Positions 34,204 through 44,063 of a stretch of DNA of 56,356 bases are shown here, one piece after another. The notes under the pieces are model-generated. The model did not search any database and was not told where the DNA came from. It saw only the letters and a list, made by a program, of their open reading frames with translations. The position numbers and the translations under genes were made by a program. How positions within the stretch are numbered: the stretch's first letter is position 1; each line of letters begins with the position of its first letter. The DNA is from an uncultured Actinomycetes bacterium (GTDB lineage: Bacteria; Actinomycetota; Thermoleophilia; Miltoncostaeales; Miltoncostaeaceae): positions 1 to 56,356 of the forward strand of contig CAITWD010000003.1 of NCBI GenBank assembly GCA_903896045.1, given 5' to 3'.

Positions 34204-35456
34204 CGTCGCGACCACTCAACGAGCGTGTCGTGATCACCGGGATCGGGCTGGTCAGCCCATTGGGGATCGGAAAAGCCGAGGTGTGGGAGGCCGCACGCCA
34301 GGGTCGTTCGGGGGCCGGGCCGGTCACACTGTTTGATGCGTCGGCGCATGGGGCGAAAATCGCATTTGAGGTCAAAGGCTTTGACCCGCTGACTTTTATC
34401 GACAAGCGTGCTGCACGTCGCATGGATCGCTCCTCGCAACTTGCTGTTGCCGCTGCGGGGCTCGCGATCGAGGATGCGGGTCTGGTGATTGGTGCAGATG
34501 GAGAGCGCATTGGTGCCGTGATCTCGACCGGTAATGGCGGAAACGCCACCTACGAGGATGCCCACACGACGCTCCTTACCCGAGGGCCAGATCGCGTCTC
34601 GCCGGTCGCCCTCCCAATGCTTATCTGCAATATGGCCGCCGGCCACGTCTCAATGACCTACGGCCTCCAGGGGCCCCTGAGCTGCATTTTGACGGCGTGT
34701 GCGAGTAGCTTGCATGCGATTGGCGAGGCCGCAGACATCATCCGGCGTGGTGCGGCAGACGTCATGCTCGCAGGGGGATCAGAGGCCGCAGTCACCCCAT
34801 ATGCAATGGGCGCACTCGACGCATCGCGGGCGATGTCGCATCGCAATGATGACCCAACCGGGGCAAGCCGCCCCTTCGATCTCAATCGCGATGGATTTGT
34901 TCTTGGGGAAGCCGGTGCGATCCTGGTACTCGAGCGCATGGACCTCGCGCTGGCCCGGAATGCATCGATCATCGCCGAGATGTCGGGCTACGGTGCAACC
35001 TCTGACGCACACCACATTACCGAGCCACATCCTGAAGGGTCAGAGCAGGCGCGAGCGATGGTGCGGGCACTCGCAAGCGGTCAGATTGACCCCGGAAGCG
35101 TCGATCACGTCAATGCGCACGCGACCTCGACGGTCGCCGGAGACGCGTCAGAGGTGCATGGGATCATCGCCGCCTTGGGTGCCGACCATGCCGCATCGGT
35201 TGCCGTGAGCGCCACCAAGTCCATGCATGGACATTGTCTCGGTGCCACTGGCGCACTCGAGGCGGCCCTGACGACGCTTGCCATCGCGCACCAGATGGTG
35301 CCACCGACCATTAATCTCACCGATCTTGACCCCGCCTGCGACGGGGTGGATCACGTGCGCAGTGCACGCGCGCACACGATCCGTACTGCGCTGTGTTCGG
35401 GATTTGGATTTGGTGGTCACAATGCGGTCATCGCACTTGAGGCGGTCACCGTATGA
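34200..35456 (+). CDS. fabF: Beta-ketoacyl-ACP synthase II, first copy
   Basis: This 418-residue condensing enzyme has an intact Cys-His-His triad: C167 in LTACASS, H306 in NAHATSTVAGD and H344 in KSMHGHCLGATG. The C-terminal GFGFGGHNA loop is present. The GTG at 34200 overlaps the fabG TGA (GTGA). Its 3' end overlaps a second KAS gene by ATGA. The gap where acpP normally lies in fab clusters (between fabG and fabF) is absent. Confidence 0.93.
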   Translation: MTSRPLNERVVITGIGLVSPLGIGKAEVWEAARQGRSGAGPVTLFDASAHGAKIAFEVKGFDPLTFIDKRAARRMDRSSQLAVAAAGLAIEDAGLVIGADGERIGAVISTGNGGNATYEDAHTTLLTRGPDRVSPVALPMLICNMAAGHVSMTYGLQGPLSCILTACASSLHAIGEAADIIRRGAADVMLAGGSEAAVTPYAMGALDASRAMSHRNDDPTGASRPFDLNRDGFVLGEAGAILVLERMDLALARNASIIAEMSGYGATSDAHHITEPHPEGSEQARAMVRALASGQIDPGSVDHVNAHATSTVAGDASEVHGIIAALGADHAASVAVSATKSMHGHCLGATGALEAALTTLAIAHQMVPPTINLTDLDPACDGVDHVRSARAHTIRTALCSGFGFGGHNAVIALEAVTV

Positions 35457-36703
35457 GCACGCGGCGGCGGGTGGTCATCACGGGGATCGGTATCATCTCC
35501 GGGCATGGTGTGGGCCGGGAAGATGTCTGGCGTAATGCCTGCAACGGGATGCCCTGCACTGCGCCAATCACCAATATGGATCTCGGCACATCCGCTGTCA
35601 CGATTGCCGCGCAGGCGCGTGACTTTGTTGTCGACGATTTCGTTGAACGCCGGCTCGCGCGACGCGCCGATCGGGTCACCCATTTCGCGCTTGCCGCCGC
35701 ACAGATGGCAACGGCTGATGCGGGGCTCACCATCTCGGCCGATGGACGCGACACCGGCATCATCTTGGGAACGGGTACCGGCGGAAACCATGTCCGCGAC
35801 GAGAACCACCAGATCATGCGTGAGCGCGGGGTGGACCGTATCTCGCCCTTCGCGATCCCCTACAGCATGTGCAATCACCCACCAGCGGAAGTCGCGATGC
35901 TGCTGGGGCTCCGCGGACCCACGATGGCAATCGTGACCGCGTGCGCCGCAGGAACCGACGCCATCGGGACCGCAACGGCAATTATTCGCCGCGGTGACGC
36001 CGACGTCATGCTCTCAGGCGGCACCGACGCAATGATCACGCCACTCTGGATTGCCGGGTTTGATGCGATGCGCGTGCTCTCGCACCACCAGGACGATCCC
36101 GCGACGGCACCGCGCCCATTTGATACCTCGCGCGATGGCTTTGTCATCGGTGAAGGCGCTGCAATTTTGGTGCTCGAGGAGCTCGAACATGCAGTTCGGC
36201 GCGGTGCATCGATTCTGTGTGAGGTTGCAGGATATGGCGCAAGTGCCGATGCACATCACATCACTGACCCCGATCCATCGGGCCGCAGCCAATCCCGCGC
36301 GATGCGCGCCGCAATTGCCGACGCACGGATCCCCGCGGAAGAGATCGATTATGTCAACGCCCATGGTGGCGCCAGCCGCCCCGGCGACCCATCCGAGATT
36401 GCCGCGATTCGGGCGGCCCTCGGTGAGGAACATGCCGCCCGTACCGCGGTGTCGGCAACAAAGTCGATGCACGGCCATTGCATGGGGGCGACAGGGGCAA
36501 TCGAAGGTGCATTCACTGCGCTTGCAGTCGCCAACGGCATTATTCCGCCGACCATTAACCTCACCGAACTCGATCCTGGGTGTGAAGGGGTTGACCATGT
36601 CATTGGGCAGGCGCGCACCCGGACGCTGCGCGCGGCAATGTCCTCCAACAACGGGCTTGGCGGACACAACGCTGCCATCGTGCTCGTGCCATGGGGCGGA
36701 TAA
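35453..36703 (+). CDS. Beta-ketoacyl-ACP synthase II, second copy, divergent motif
   Basis: This 416-residue KAS is adjacent to and related to the first copy. Active-site Cys164 (VTACAAGTDAIG), His304 and His342 (KSMHGHCMGATG) are kept, so it is not a decarboxylase-only chain-length-factor type. However, the usual HGTST loop reads HGGASRPGD, and the gatekeeper end reads NGLGGHNA. Different chain-length or substrate choice is plausible. Translation is coupled to the first copy by ATGA. Confidence 0.9.
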   Translation: MSTRRRVVITGIGIISGHGVGREDVWRNACNGMPCTAPITNMDLGTSAVTIAAQARDFVVDDFVERRLARRADRVTHFALAAAQMATADAGLTISADGRDTGIILGTGTGGNHVRDENHQIMRERGVDRISPFAIPYSMCNHPPAEVAMLLGLRGPTMAIVTACAAGTDAIGTATAIIRRGDADVMLSGGTDAMITPLWIAGFDAMRVLSHHQDDPATAPRPFDTSRDGFVIGEGAAILVLEELEHAVRRGASILCEVAGYGASADAHHITDPDPSGRSQSRAMRAAIADARIPAEEIDYVNAHGGASRPGDPSEIAAIRAALGEEHAARTAVSATKSMHGHCMGATGAIEGAFTALAVANGIIPPTINLTELDPGCEGVDHVIGQARTRTLRAAMSSNNGLGGHNAAIVLVPWGG

Positions 36704-36882
36704 TGACCGCGCGTGCGGAAAAATCCATCCGGCTCTCGATTGCGGGCGCACTGTGCGCCATCCCCGGGCTTTGGGGCATTGCGACTCATACCGTGTGGCT
36801 GGGGTATCTCTCTGCGGCAATATTGCTTGCGGGCATCCTTATCGGCCCCATCTCAGAGCGTCACTTCACCCGCTCGCGCTAA
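36703..36882 (+). CDS. Small two-helix membrane protein
   Basis: This 59-residue protein has two hydrophobic segments (LSIAGALCAIPGLWGIA and LGYLSAAILLAGILIG) and basic ends. Its ATG overlaps the stop of the second KAS gene (TAATG), so it is probably the last gene of the fab transcript. It has no recognised family. Its TAA overlaps the stop of the convergent thioesterase. Confidence 0.6.
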   Translation: MTARAEKSIRLSIAGALCAIPGLWGIATHTVWLGYLSAAILLAGILIGPISERHFTRSR

Positions 36883-37307
36883 CCGGCTGACGGGTCTGCG
36901 GTGACCTGCGGCACGGCCACAGGGCGGTCATTGGGCCCAATCGCAACGAAGGTAAAGGACCCCGTGCCGCACAGACGACGCTCGCCCGTCACCAGCACCT
37001 CGGCCACCATCGTCACGCGAATCTTCATCGAGGTCCGGCCCGTGCTGATGATCTCGGCAACAATTTCCACAATCTCACCGAGCCCGACCGGGGCAACATA
37101 GTCGACATCATTCACCCCAACCGTCACAACCGTCTGGCGTGAGTGGCGCGTCGCAGCGACAAATGCCGCCCGGTCCATCATGCTCAGCGCGACACCTCCA
37201 AACATCGTGCCGCGATGGTTGAGTTGCTCGGGCATCACAATGTCGGTCATACGCGTCAGCGTTGGGGCCGCAAGCGCCTCCCGTGTGGTCGCATCAATTG
37301 AGGACAT
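36879..37307 (-). CDS. Acyl-CoA thioesterase, hotdog fold
   Basis: This 142-residue protein of the YciA/BFIT acyl-CoA hydrolase group shows the typical start of the hotdog domain, MPEQLNHRGTMFGGVALSMMDRAAFVAATRH, and the strands TVGVNDVDYVAPVGLGEIVEIVAEI. It hydrolyses acyl-CoA to free acid and CoA. ATG at 37307 has AAGGAGA upstream. Its start overlaps the stop of the glycosylase gene (TGATG), so the two genes are co-transcribed. Confidence 0.88.
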   Translation of the reverse strand: MSSIDATTREALAAPTLTRMTDIVMPEQLNHRGTMFGGVALSMMDRAAFVAATRHSRQTVVTVGVNDVDYVAPVGLGEIVEIVAEIISTGRTSMKIRVTMVAEVLVTGERRLCGTGSFTFVAIGPNDRPVAVPQVTADPSAG

Positions 37308-37873
37308 CACTTCTCCTTTGTGGAACGAGGCGGCGCGGATACGACCAACCACGGGGGTGATCGTCGTGCAATTTCCTGTCCTACCGGACACTCCTGTGCA
37401 TGCGCACCGGGCAAATATCCAATTCCCATCAAAAACTCATTGGTGATCTCCGGTCCGGTAAAGCGATAGGTCCGACGAAACAGACGCACCCACTCATCGA
37501 GCGTCGCGGGATGGTGCATATCAAGCCACGCTGCCATACCGCCATGTGCTTCTCGTTGACGACAGATGATCTCGGCATTCGCGATGATCGCATCAACCTT
37601 TTTTGCGTTGCGAATAATGCGCGCATCGGCGAGAAGCCTCGCCCGCTGATCATCGCCATAGGCGGCAACGATCTCAGGGAGAAAACCGTCAAATGCAGCA
37701 ACAATCCCGTCGCGACGACGCATGATCAAATCCCACGACAAACCTGCTTGAAAAATCTCGAGGGCCAGGCGCGCAAAGAGCACGGCATCATCCCGCGTCG
37801 GAAACCCGTATTCGGTGCGGTGGTACGCGTCATGCACGGGATCGCCCGTGGCAATGGCGCAGTAGGCACTCAT
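37307..37873 (-). CDS. tag: DNA-3-methyladenine glycosylase I
   Basis: This 188-residue base-excision enzyme removes 3-methyladenine. The zinc ligands match those of the E. coli enzyme: C5 and H18 near the start (YC...AYHRTEYG) and the HxxxC pair in GAHAQEC. The ALEIFQAGLSWDLIMRRRDG segment contains the base-recognition Glu and Trp. The frame is open to a GTG at 37945, but ATG at 37873 gives the family N-terminus. It is divergent from metH with 73 bases between starts. Confidence 0.92.
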   Translation of the reverse strand: MSAYCAIATGDPVHDAYHRTEYGFPTRDDAVLFARLALEIFQAGLSWDLIMRRRDGIVAAFDGFLPEIVAAYGDDQRARLLADARIIRNAKKVDAIIANAEIICRQREAHGGMAAWLDMHHPATLDEWVRLFRRTYRFTGPEITNEFLMGIGYLPGAHAQECPVGQEIARRSPPWLVVSAPPRSTKEK

Positions 37874-37946
37874 CGTGATTGCCAGCTGACACTCGCCTGC
37901 ATAGAACGGGTCCTTCTCGGGGATTTGTCCGGTACGCTCGTCCACT

Positions 37947-40900
37947 ATGGCGCAACGACCCGATGCTCACAGTGTGCTCGACGCTACCCTTGCGGCGCGC
38001 GTTGTCGTACTCGACGGCGCCATGGGCACGATGATCCAGCAGTACGGCCTGACCGAAGATGATTTTCGGGGCACCCGCTTCGCGGACCACAGCCATTCGT
38101 TGGCCGGCAATAACGACCTCTTGGTGCTCACTCGGCCCGATGTGATTGGCGCAATCCACAGCGCATTTCTTGAGGCCGGCGCCGACATCATCGAGACCAA
38201 CACCTTTAGTTCGACACGCATCGCACAGGCGGACTACGCCACAGAGGATGCGGTCACCGACATGAACATCGCCGCTGCGGCTATTGCGCGCGAGGTCGCC
38301 GATGAATGGACCGCCCGCACCCCCGATCGGCCGCGATTCGTCGCAGGTGCCATCGGGCCGACCAACCGCACGCTCTCGATGTCACCAGATGTCAATGACC
38401 CCGGCTACCGGGCCGTCAGCTTCGATGAGATGGTCGACGCCTACGCCGAACAGGTCCGTGCGCTCATTGCCGGTGGCGTCGATCTGATCTTGGTTGAGAC
38501 AATCTTCGACACGCTGAACGCAAAAGCGGCGCTCGCGGCAATTGACGATGTCGCCGATGAGACCGGCGTGCGGCTCCCGCTGATGATCTCGGTTACGATC
38601 ACCGATGCCTCAGGGCGGACCCTTTCGGGGCAGACGATTGAAGCATTTTGGGCATCCATCGCCTATGCACAGCCCTGGTCGGTGGGAGTGAACTGCGCAC
38701 TTGGCGCGCAAGCGATGCGACCGCATGTCGAGGCACTCTCACGTATCAGCGGTTGTTGGGTGAGCTGTTATCCAAATGCCGGCCTTCCCAATGCATTCGG
38801 CGAGTACGACGAGCTTCCCGAAGACACCGCAGAGGTCCTGCGCGAGATGGTCAGCGACGGACTGATCAATATCGTCGGTGGCTGCTGTGGCACGACCCCT
38901 GCGCACATCGCAGCGATTGCCCGCGCAGTGGAACCGATCCCTGTTCCTGCGCGTACCCCCCGTGCGCCATCACACATCACCGAGCTCTCGGGACTTGAAC
39001 CGTATGGGGTTGATGGTGCCCGAACATTCACCATGGTCGGAGAGCGCACCAATGTCACCGGATCACGCAGGTTCGCAAAATTAATTCTGGAGGGCGACTA
39101 CACCACCGCCCTCGAGGTCGCGATGGATCAAGTGCGCAATGGCGCCAACGTGATCGACGTCAACATGGATGAGGGCATGCTGGACTCGGTTGCCGCCATG
39201 TCGCGATTCCTGCACCTGATCGCCTCCGAGCCGGAGATCGCCCGCGTGCCGATCATGATCGATTCCTCGCGCTGGGATGTCATCGAGGCGGGACTCAAGT
39301 GCTGCCAGGGCAAATGCATCGTCAACTCCATCAGCATGAAAGAAGGCGAGGAAAGCTTCCTGGCTGCGGCCCGTGCAGCCAGGAGATATGGCGCCGCCGT
39401 GGTCGTGATGGCATTCGATGAGCAGGGCCAAGCCGACAGCATTGAACGCAAGGTGTCAATTTGCCAGCGCGCCTTTGCACTGCTGACAACCGTTGCCATG
39501 ATTCCGCCGACCGACATCATCTTTGACCCCAATATTTTCGCGATTGGGACCGGGATTGAGGCGCATGCCAAGTACGCCATTGACTTCATTGAGGCGACGA
39601 GACAGATCAAAGCCACCTGCCCTGGCGCGAAGATCTCAGGCGGGGTATCGAACTTAAGCTTTAGTTTCCGCGGCAATGATCTTGTCCGCGAGGCGATCCA
39701 CACCGCATTTCTGTTTCACGCCATTACCGCAGGGCTCGATATGGCAATCGTCAATGCCGGGCAACTCGGCGTCTATGAACAACTCGACCCGCACCTGCGC
39801 GACCTGGTTGAGGACCTCATCTTTGATCGTCGTGAGGATGCCACTGAGCGTCTGCTGGAATTCGCATCATCGGTGTCGGGCGAAACCGCCACGCGCGGGC
39901 CCGATCTGTCATGGCGCGAACAACCCGTCGAGGGGCGCCTTGCACATGCCCTCATCAATGGCATTGTCGACTTCATTGAGGCCGATACCGAAGAGGCACG
40001 CGTCGCCTATGGGCGCCCGTTGGAGGTCATTGAGGGCCCGCTGATGGCCGGTATGAGCACCGTCGGCGATCTCTTTGGGCAAGGGAAGATGTTTTTGCCC
40101 CAGGTGGTGAAAAGCGCACGGGTCATGAAGCGTGCGGTCGCGCACCTGGAACCCTTTATGGATGCCGAACGCGCGGCAGGCACCGAAACCCGTCATAACG
40201 GGCGCATTGTGTTGGCAACGGTCAAGGGTGATGTCCATGACATCGGCAAGAACATCGTGGGTGTCGTCCTTGGGTGCAATAACTACGAGGTCATCGACCT
40301 CGGGGTGATGGTGCCCACCCAGACAATTATTGACACCGCAATTGCCGAGAAGGCCGACATGATCGGCCTCTCTGGCCTGATTACCCCATCGCTTGAAGAG
40401 ATGTCGGGGGTCGCGGCGGAGCTCCAACGTCGCGGTCTCACGTTCCCGCTACTCATCGGCGGCGCCACCACCTCCAAACAGCACACCGCGGTCAAAATTG
40501 CGCCGCGCTATGACGGGGCGGTCGTGCACGTCCTCGATGCGTCACGTGCGGTTGGCGTGGTGTCATCCCTGCTTGACGATGCCCAGCGCCCGGCATTTGT
40601 GACCGATGTCCACGCCGATCAAGAACGTCTTCGCGAGGTCTATCAAGGGCGAACAGAGCGCGCCCTCTTGACTCTCGTTGATGCGCAGCGACAGGCGCCC
40701 CAGATTGCATGGGAGACCGCCCCGCCAACACCTGAATTCACCGGTCTGCGCCACATCGAGGTGGGCCTGGATGCATTGGTGCCATTCATTGATTGGACCT
40801 TCTTTTTCCATGCGTGGGAGCTGCGAGGCAAATTCCCAGGGGTTCTGAATCACCCCGAATATGGAGCTGCGGCACGCGAGCTGTACGCACATGCAACCGC

Positions 40901-41645
40901 AATGCTCGATCACATGATCGCCGATGGACGCATCCGCGCACGCGGCGCCTACGGATTTTGGCCCGCCGCCTCTGACGGGGATGATCTGGTCCTGTTCGAG
41001 GATGTCGCCCGTACCAACGAGCGTCTGCGTCTACCGATGTTGCGACAGCAGCGGGTCAAGCCCGACAGTAAGCCGATGTATTGCCTGGCCGACTTTGTCG
41101 CGCCACACACATCAGCGCATCCCGACTATGTCGGTGCATTTGCCGTCACATCAGGGATCGGCGTCGACGAGATCGCGACTGCCTACGCCGAGGGCGGAGA
41201 CGACTACTCGTCCATCATGGTCAAGGCGCTGGCGGATCGGCTCGCGGAGGCATTTGCAGAAATGCTCCATGCCCGGGTACGTCGTGAGTGGGGATATGAA
41301 CGTGAGGGCGAGATCTCTCCTGGCGACCTGATCGCGGAGAACTACCGGGGAATTCGCCCAGCGTTTGGGTACCCGGCATGCCCAGATCACACGCCCAAGC
41401 GGGACCTGTTTTCGCTGCTCGATGCGCCATCGATTGGAATGTCGCTGTCCGAGTCACTGGCAATGTTGCCCGCGGCATCGGTGAGTGGGATCTACCTCTC
41501 GCACCCCGAGGCACGCTACTTCGCAGTTGGTCCGATCAGCCCAGACCAAGTCATCGACTATGCACGGCGTTCGGGTCGCTCACGCGCCGATGTGGAGCGT
41601 TGGCTCGCGCCAAATTTGGCCTACACCCCGGACGCAGCAAACTAA
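37947..41645 (+). CDS. metH: Cobalamin-dependent methionine synthase
   Basis: This 1232-residue enzyme transfers the methyl group of methyltetrahydrofolate to homocysteine. Four modules are complete: a homocysteine-binding barrel with zinc cysteines (NCALG near 250 and GGCCGT near 311-316), a pterin-binding barrel (about 355-640), a B12 cap and Rossmann module with the cobalt-ligating His in GDVHDIGKN near residue 764, and a C-terminal reactivation domain ([20 protein letters not shown]). It stands alone without metF, and I see no cobalamin riboswitch in the short 5' gap. Confidence 0.97.
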   Translation: MAQRPDAHSVLDATLAARVVVLDGAMGTMIQQYGLTEDDFRGTRFADHSHSLAGNNDLLVLTRPDVIGAIHSAFLEAGADIIETNTFSSTRIAQADYATEDAVTDMNIAAAAIAREVADEWTARTPDRPRFVAGAIGPTNRTLSMSPDVNDPGYRAVSFDEMVDAYAEQVRALIAGGVDLILVETIFDTLNAKAALAAIDDVADETGVRLPLMISVTITDASGRTLSGQTIEAFWASIAYAQPWSVGVNCALGAQAMRPHVEALSRISGCWVSCYPNAGLPNAFGEYDELPEDTAEVLREMVSDGLINIVGGCCGTTPAHIAAIARAVEPIPVPARTPRAPSHITELSGLEPYGVDGARTFTMVGERTNVTGSRRFAKLILEGDYTTALEVAMDQVRNGANVIDVNMDEGMLDSVAAMSRFLHLIASEPEIARVPIMIDSSRWDVIEAGLKCCQGKCIVNSISMKEGEESFLAAARAARRYGAAVVVMAFDEQGQADSIERKVSICQRAFALLTTVAMIPPTDIIFDPNIFAIGTGIEAHAKYAIDFIEATRQIKATCPGAKISGGVSNLSFSFRGNDLVREAIHTAFLFHAITAGLDMAIVNAGQLGVYEQLDPHLRDLVEDLIFDRREDATERLLEFASSVSGETATRGPDLSWREQPVEGRLAHALINGIVDFIEADTEEARVAYGRPLEVIEGPLMAGMSTVGDLFGQGKMFLPQVVKSARVMKRAVAHLEPFMDAERAAGTETRHNGRIVLATVKGDVHDIGKNIVGVVLGCNNYEVIDLGVMVPTQTIIDTAIAEKADMIGLSGLITPSLEEMSGVAAELQRRGLTFPLLIGGATTSKQHTAVKIAPRYDGAVVHVLDASRAVGVVSSLLDDAQRPAFVTDVHADQERLREVYQGRTERALLTLVDAQRQAPQIAWETAPPTPEFTGLRHIEVGLDALVPFIDWTFFFHAWELRGKFPGVLNHPEYGAAARELYAHATAMLDHMIADGRIRARGAYGFWPAASDGDDLVLFEDVARTNERLRLPMLRQQRVKPDSKPMYCLADFVAPHTSAHPDYVGAFAVTSGIGVDEIATAYAEGGDDYSSIMVKALADRLAEAFAEMLHARVRREWGYEREGEISPGDLIAENYRGIRPAFGYPACPDHTPKRDLFSLLDAPSIGMSLSESLAMLPAASVSGIYLSHPEARYFAVGPISPDQVIDYARRSGRSRADVERWLAPNLAYTPDAAN

Positions 41646-41646
41646 G

Positions 41647-41668
41647 CCACCGGCCTCACATGCCGTGG
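41647..41668. terminator. Bulged hairpin between metH and a convergent gene
   Basis: CCAC-c-GGC (41647-41654) pairs with GCCGTGG (41662-41668), with one bulged C, in the 24-base space between convergent stops. It could terminate in both directions. There is no T-tract. Confidence 0.3.
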
Positions 41669-41669
41669 A

Positions 41670-42212
41670 TCAGTCGAACTGTTCCTTGGCAAATACCAAG
41701 CGGGCGCGGTAGGCGCACTCACACAGTGCGCGCAGTTTTTGCTCCGCTACTTCGTCAGACAACTGATCGAGCCCGGGACTCGAGACCACCCACAGCGCTG
41801 AAGGCGCGGTCTCAAGTGCGGCATTCACAATTGTGCGCGCGACCACATTCGCATCTTCAATTTCCGGATTCGCACCATCCACCACCACAATCATCGCCTC
41901 GTCGGGGCTGAGCCGATAGACCCCATTCGGCAGCACGCGCGTCGTCTCAATCAGACGCGCTCCGGCGGCGATGACACCCTCCACGTCGCTGGGATCGGTC
42001 GCCTTGACCGGTCGATACTCCACCGCCGCACGGGCAGCAGCATAGGTCTCGGGAGTGTCGTGGGCGGCCCCTGAGCTGATGACATCAAGCCCAATTGAAA
42101 ACAGACGCGATGCCCACTCAGCAGGACCGGGGAGTCCCCCTAAGGCAACCGTTGCAAGGACCGGCAGTTGGATGGAAAGTTGCTCTAATTCCGCGCGTCG
42201 CACGCCCTGCAT
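41670..42212 (-). CDS. Unrecognised 180-residue protein
   Basis: This soluble protein has no signal peptide or membrane segment. It contains alternating hydrophobic strands and helices (LPVLATVALGG; MIVVVDGANPEIEDANVVARTIVNAAL; ALWVVSSPGLDQLSDEVAEQKLRAL), consistent with an alpha/beta fold. I do not recognise the family. Its start precedes the 203-base pckA upstream region, from which it diverges. Confidence 0.65.
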   Translation of the reverse strand: MQGVRRAELEQLSIQLPVLATVALGGLPGPAEWASRLFSIGLDVISSGAAHDTPETYAAARAAVEYRPVKATDPSDVEGVIAAGARLIETTRVLPNGVYRLSPDEAMIVVVDGANPEIEDANVVARTIVNAALETAPSALWVVSSPGLDQLSDEVAEQKLRALCECAYRARLVFAKEQFD

Positions 42213-42310
42213 GCTGACAGACCACGGTCGCTCATGAGTGAGATCTGTCGACTCGCGAGTCCAAAAACGGGGCCTGAGGTGGACGACCGGATGCCGAGTT
42301 GAGTATTTTT

Positions 42311-42353
42311 CCCGTAAAACGTCCTTTTCTGTGGCAATTTAACCCCGAAAACG
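42311..42353 (+). promoter_or_regulatory. Paired CCCG(T)AAAACG motifs upstream of pckA
   Basis: CCCGTAAAACG (42311-42321) and CCCGAAAACG (42344-42353) start 33 bases apart, about three helical turns, in an unusually A/T-rich patch (about 42300-42370). This looks like a paired regulator site on one face of the helix. The factor is unknown. Confidence 0.35.
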
Positions 42354-42394
42354 CTTGCGGGTTCTTTCCACAATGGTGCAAACTGTCGCGTTCG

Positions 42395-42400
42395 CATAAT
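42395..42400 (+). promoter_or_regulatory. Candidate pckA -10 element
   Basis: CATAAT lies 16 bases before the pckA ATG, just upstream of its CGGAGG ribosome site, implying a very short leader. No clear -35 is present, so an activator may be required. Confidence 0.35.
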
Positions 42401-42415
42401 TCGCACGGAGGACGC

Positions 42416-43984
42416 ATGGGAACTAAGGTAAATGAACGCGCTGCCGCGTTGCTCGGGGCAAACGGCTTGGCCCCGACGGGCACAGTGTGGTGGGACCTGT
42501 CAACCGAGGTCCTCTACGAACACGCGATCCAAAATGGATCTGCCCGCCTCGCGCATGGCGGTGCGTTGGTCGTCACGACTGGCCAGCACACCGGTCGCTC
42601 CCCCAAGGACAAGTTCATTGTCAAAGAGCCCGGGAGCGAAGGGCGCGTCGGCTGGGGAAACGTCAACCAACCAATTGACGCCGCATCGGCAGATCGCATT
42701 GCCAACGACCTCCGCGCGCACCTGAACGCGGCACCGCAGCTCTACGTCCTCAATGCACGCGTTGGGGCAGACGCCACCCACGGCATCATCTTGCGCTTGG
42801 TGACCGAGAGCGCCTGGCATGCCTTGTTCACCAAGAGCCTGTTTATTGACCTCACCGACGACGAGCGTGCGGCCCTTGAGACCACCGATGGCCTCATCCT
42901 GCATGCGCCGAGCTTTCAAGGAAACCCAGAAGTTCACGGCACACGCCAGAGCAACTTCGTGGTGATGAACCTTTCCGAGGGTTTGGTGTTGATTGGTGGG
43001 ACCCAGTACGCCGGCGAGATCAAGAAGTCCGCCTTCACCATGATGAATGACCGCCTGCCACTCGAGGGCGTTTTGCCGATGCACTGCTCGGCAAACGTTG
43101 GGCCACACGGTGATGTCGCGGTCTTCTTCGGATTGTCCGGCACGGGCAAGACCACACTCTCGACCGACTCAACCCGTCCACTGATTGGCGACGACGAGCA
43201 CGGCTGGTCGGACAAGGGTGTCTTTAACTTTGAAGGTGGCTGCTACGCAAAGGTCATCGGCCTGTCTGCTGAGGCAGAGCCAGAGATTTACGCCACCACC
43301 CAGATGTTTGGCACGGTGCTCGAGAACGTCGTCATGGATGACGACACACGCATCCTCGACCTCGACGACGCGTCGCTGACCGAGAACACCCGTGGCGCCT
43401 ATCCGCTCGAGTCGGTGCCAAATGCGGTTCCTGAAAAGGCCGCTGGACAGCCCACCAACATCGTCATGCTGACCTGTGACGCGTTTGGTGTGTTGCCTCC
43501 CATCGCAAAGCTCTCTCCGGAGCAGGCAATGCAGATGTTTCTGGCCGGGTACACCGCAAAGGTTGCCGGAACCGAGGTCGGCGTCACCGAGCCGCAGGCC
43601 ACATTTAGCTCCTGCTTCGGTGCACCGTTCCTTCCGCAACCACCAAAGGTCTACGCAGCGCTCTTAAAGGACCGCATCGAGCGCTATGAGGTCAACGTCT
43701 GGTTAATCAACACCGGTTGGACGGGTGGAGGCGCAGGCGTGGGAAGCCGCATGCCAATCCGCGTGAGCCGGTCGGTGGTGCGTGCCGCAGTTTCTGGTGA
43801 GCTTGCCAGCGCCGCAACCCGCACTGATCCGATCTTCGGATTCGAAGTTCCGGTCGCCATTGATGGCGTGGAGCCCTCGTTGCTCGACCCCAAGAGCACG
43901 TGGCCAGACGCTGCTGCCTACGATGACATTGCCAGCAAGCTGGCCCAGGACATCGCCGCACACGCCCAAAAGGCCGGCGAGTAA
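42416..43984 (+). CDS. pckA: Phosphoenolpyruvate carboxykinase (ATP)
   Basis: This enzyme converts oxaloacetate to PEP, the entry step of gluconeogenesis. At 522 residues it is of the ATP-dependent type. Key features are TGQHTGRSPKDKF near residue 55 (substrate arginine), the P-loop GLSGTGKTTLSTD at 239-251, and the following GDDEHGW. ATG at 42416 has a CGGAGG site; the frame stays open 39 codons above it. Many actinobacteria use the GTP-type enzyme instead, so the ATP-type is notable. Confidence 0.97.
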   Translation: MGTKVNERAAALLGANGLAPTGTVWWDLSTEVLYEHAIQNGSARLAHGGALVVTTGQHTGRSPKDKFIVKEPGSEGRVGWGNVNQPIDAASADRIANDLRAHLNAAPQLYVLNARVGADATHGIILRLVTESAWHALFTKSLFIDLTDDERAALETTDGLILHAPSFQGNPEVHGTRQSNFVVMNLSEGLVLIGGTQYAGEIKKSAFTMMNDRLPLEGVLPMHCSANVGPHGDVAVFFGLSGTGKTTLSTDSTRPLIGDDEHGWSDKGVFNFEGGCYAKVIGLSAEAEPEIYATTQMFGTVLENVVMDDDTRILDLDDASLTENTRGAYPLESVPNAVPEKAAGQPTNIVMLTCDAFGVLPPIAKLSPEQAMQMFLAGYTAKVAGTEVGVTEPQATFSSCFGAPFLPQPPKVYAALLKDRIERYEVNVWLINTGWTGGGAGVGSRMPIRVSRSVVRAAVSGELASAATRTDPIFGFEVPVAIDGVEPSLLDPKSTWPDAAAYDDIASKLAQDIAAHAQKAGE

Positions 43985-43995
43985 CGACGTACTCA

Positions 43996-44030
43996 TCCCC
44001 ACCGACTGCCAGCTGTGGAGTCGGTGGGGA
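43996..44030. terminator. 12-bp hairpin between pckA and a convergent gene
   Basis: TCCCCACCGACT (43996-44007) pairs perfectly with AGTCGGTGGGGA (44019-44030) around an 11-base loop. It lies between the stops of pckA and the crotonase gene, which converge, so it can serve both directions. There is no T-tract. Confidence 0.6.
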
Positions 44031-44063
44031 ATGCGTGACATGGCGGTGACCCGGTGCGGTCGA

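Noticed and set aside
35453-36703. Second ketosynthase as a chain-length factor of a type II polyketide system
   Set aside because: Active-site Cys164 and both histidines are retained, and no ketoreductase/cyclase polyketide genes accompany it.
37874-37946. Possible cobalamin riboswitch upstream of metH
   Set aside because: The 73-base gap between divergent starts is too short for the riboswitch and shows no B12-box-like sequence.
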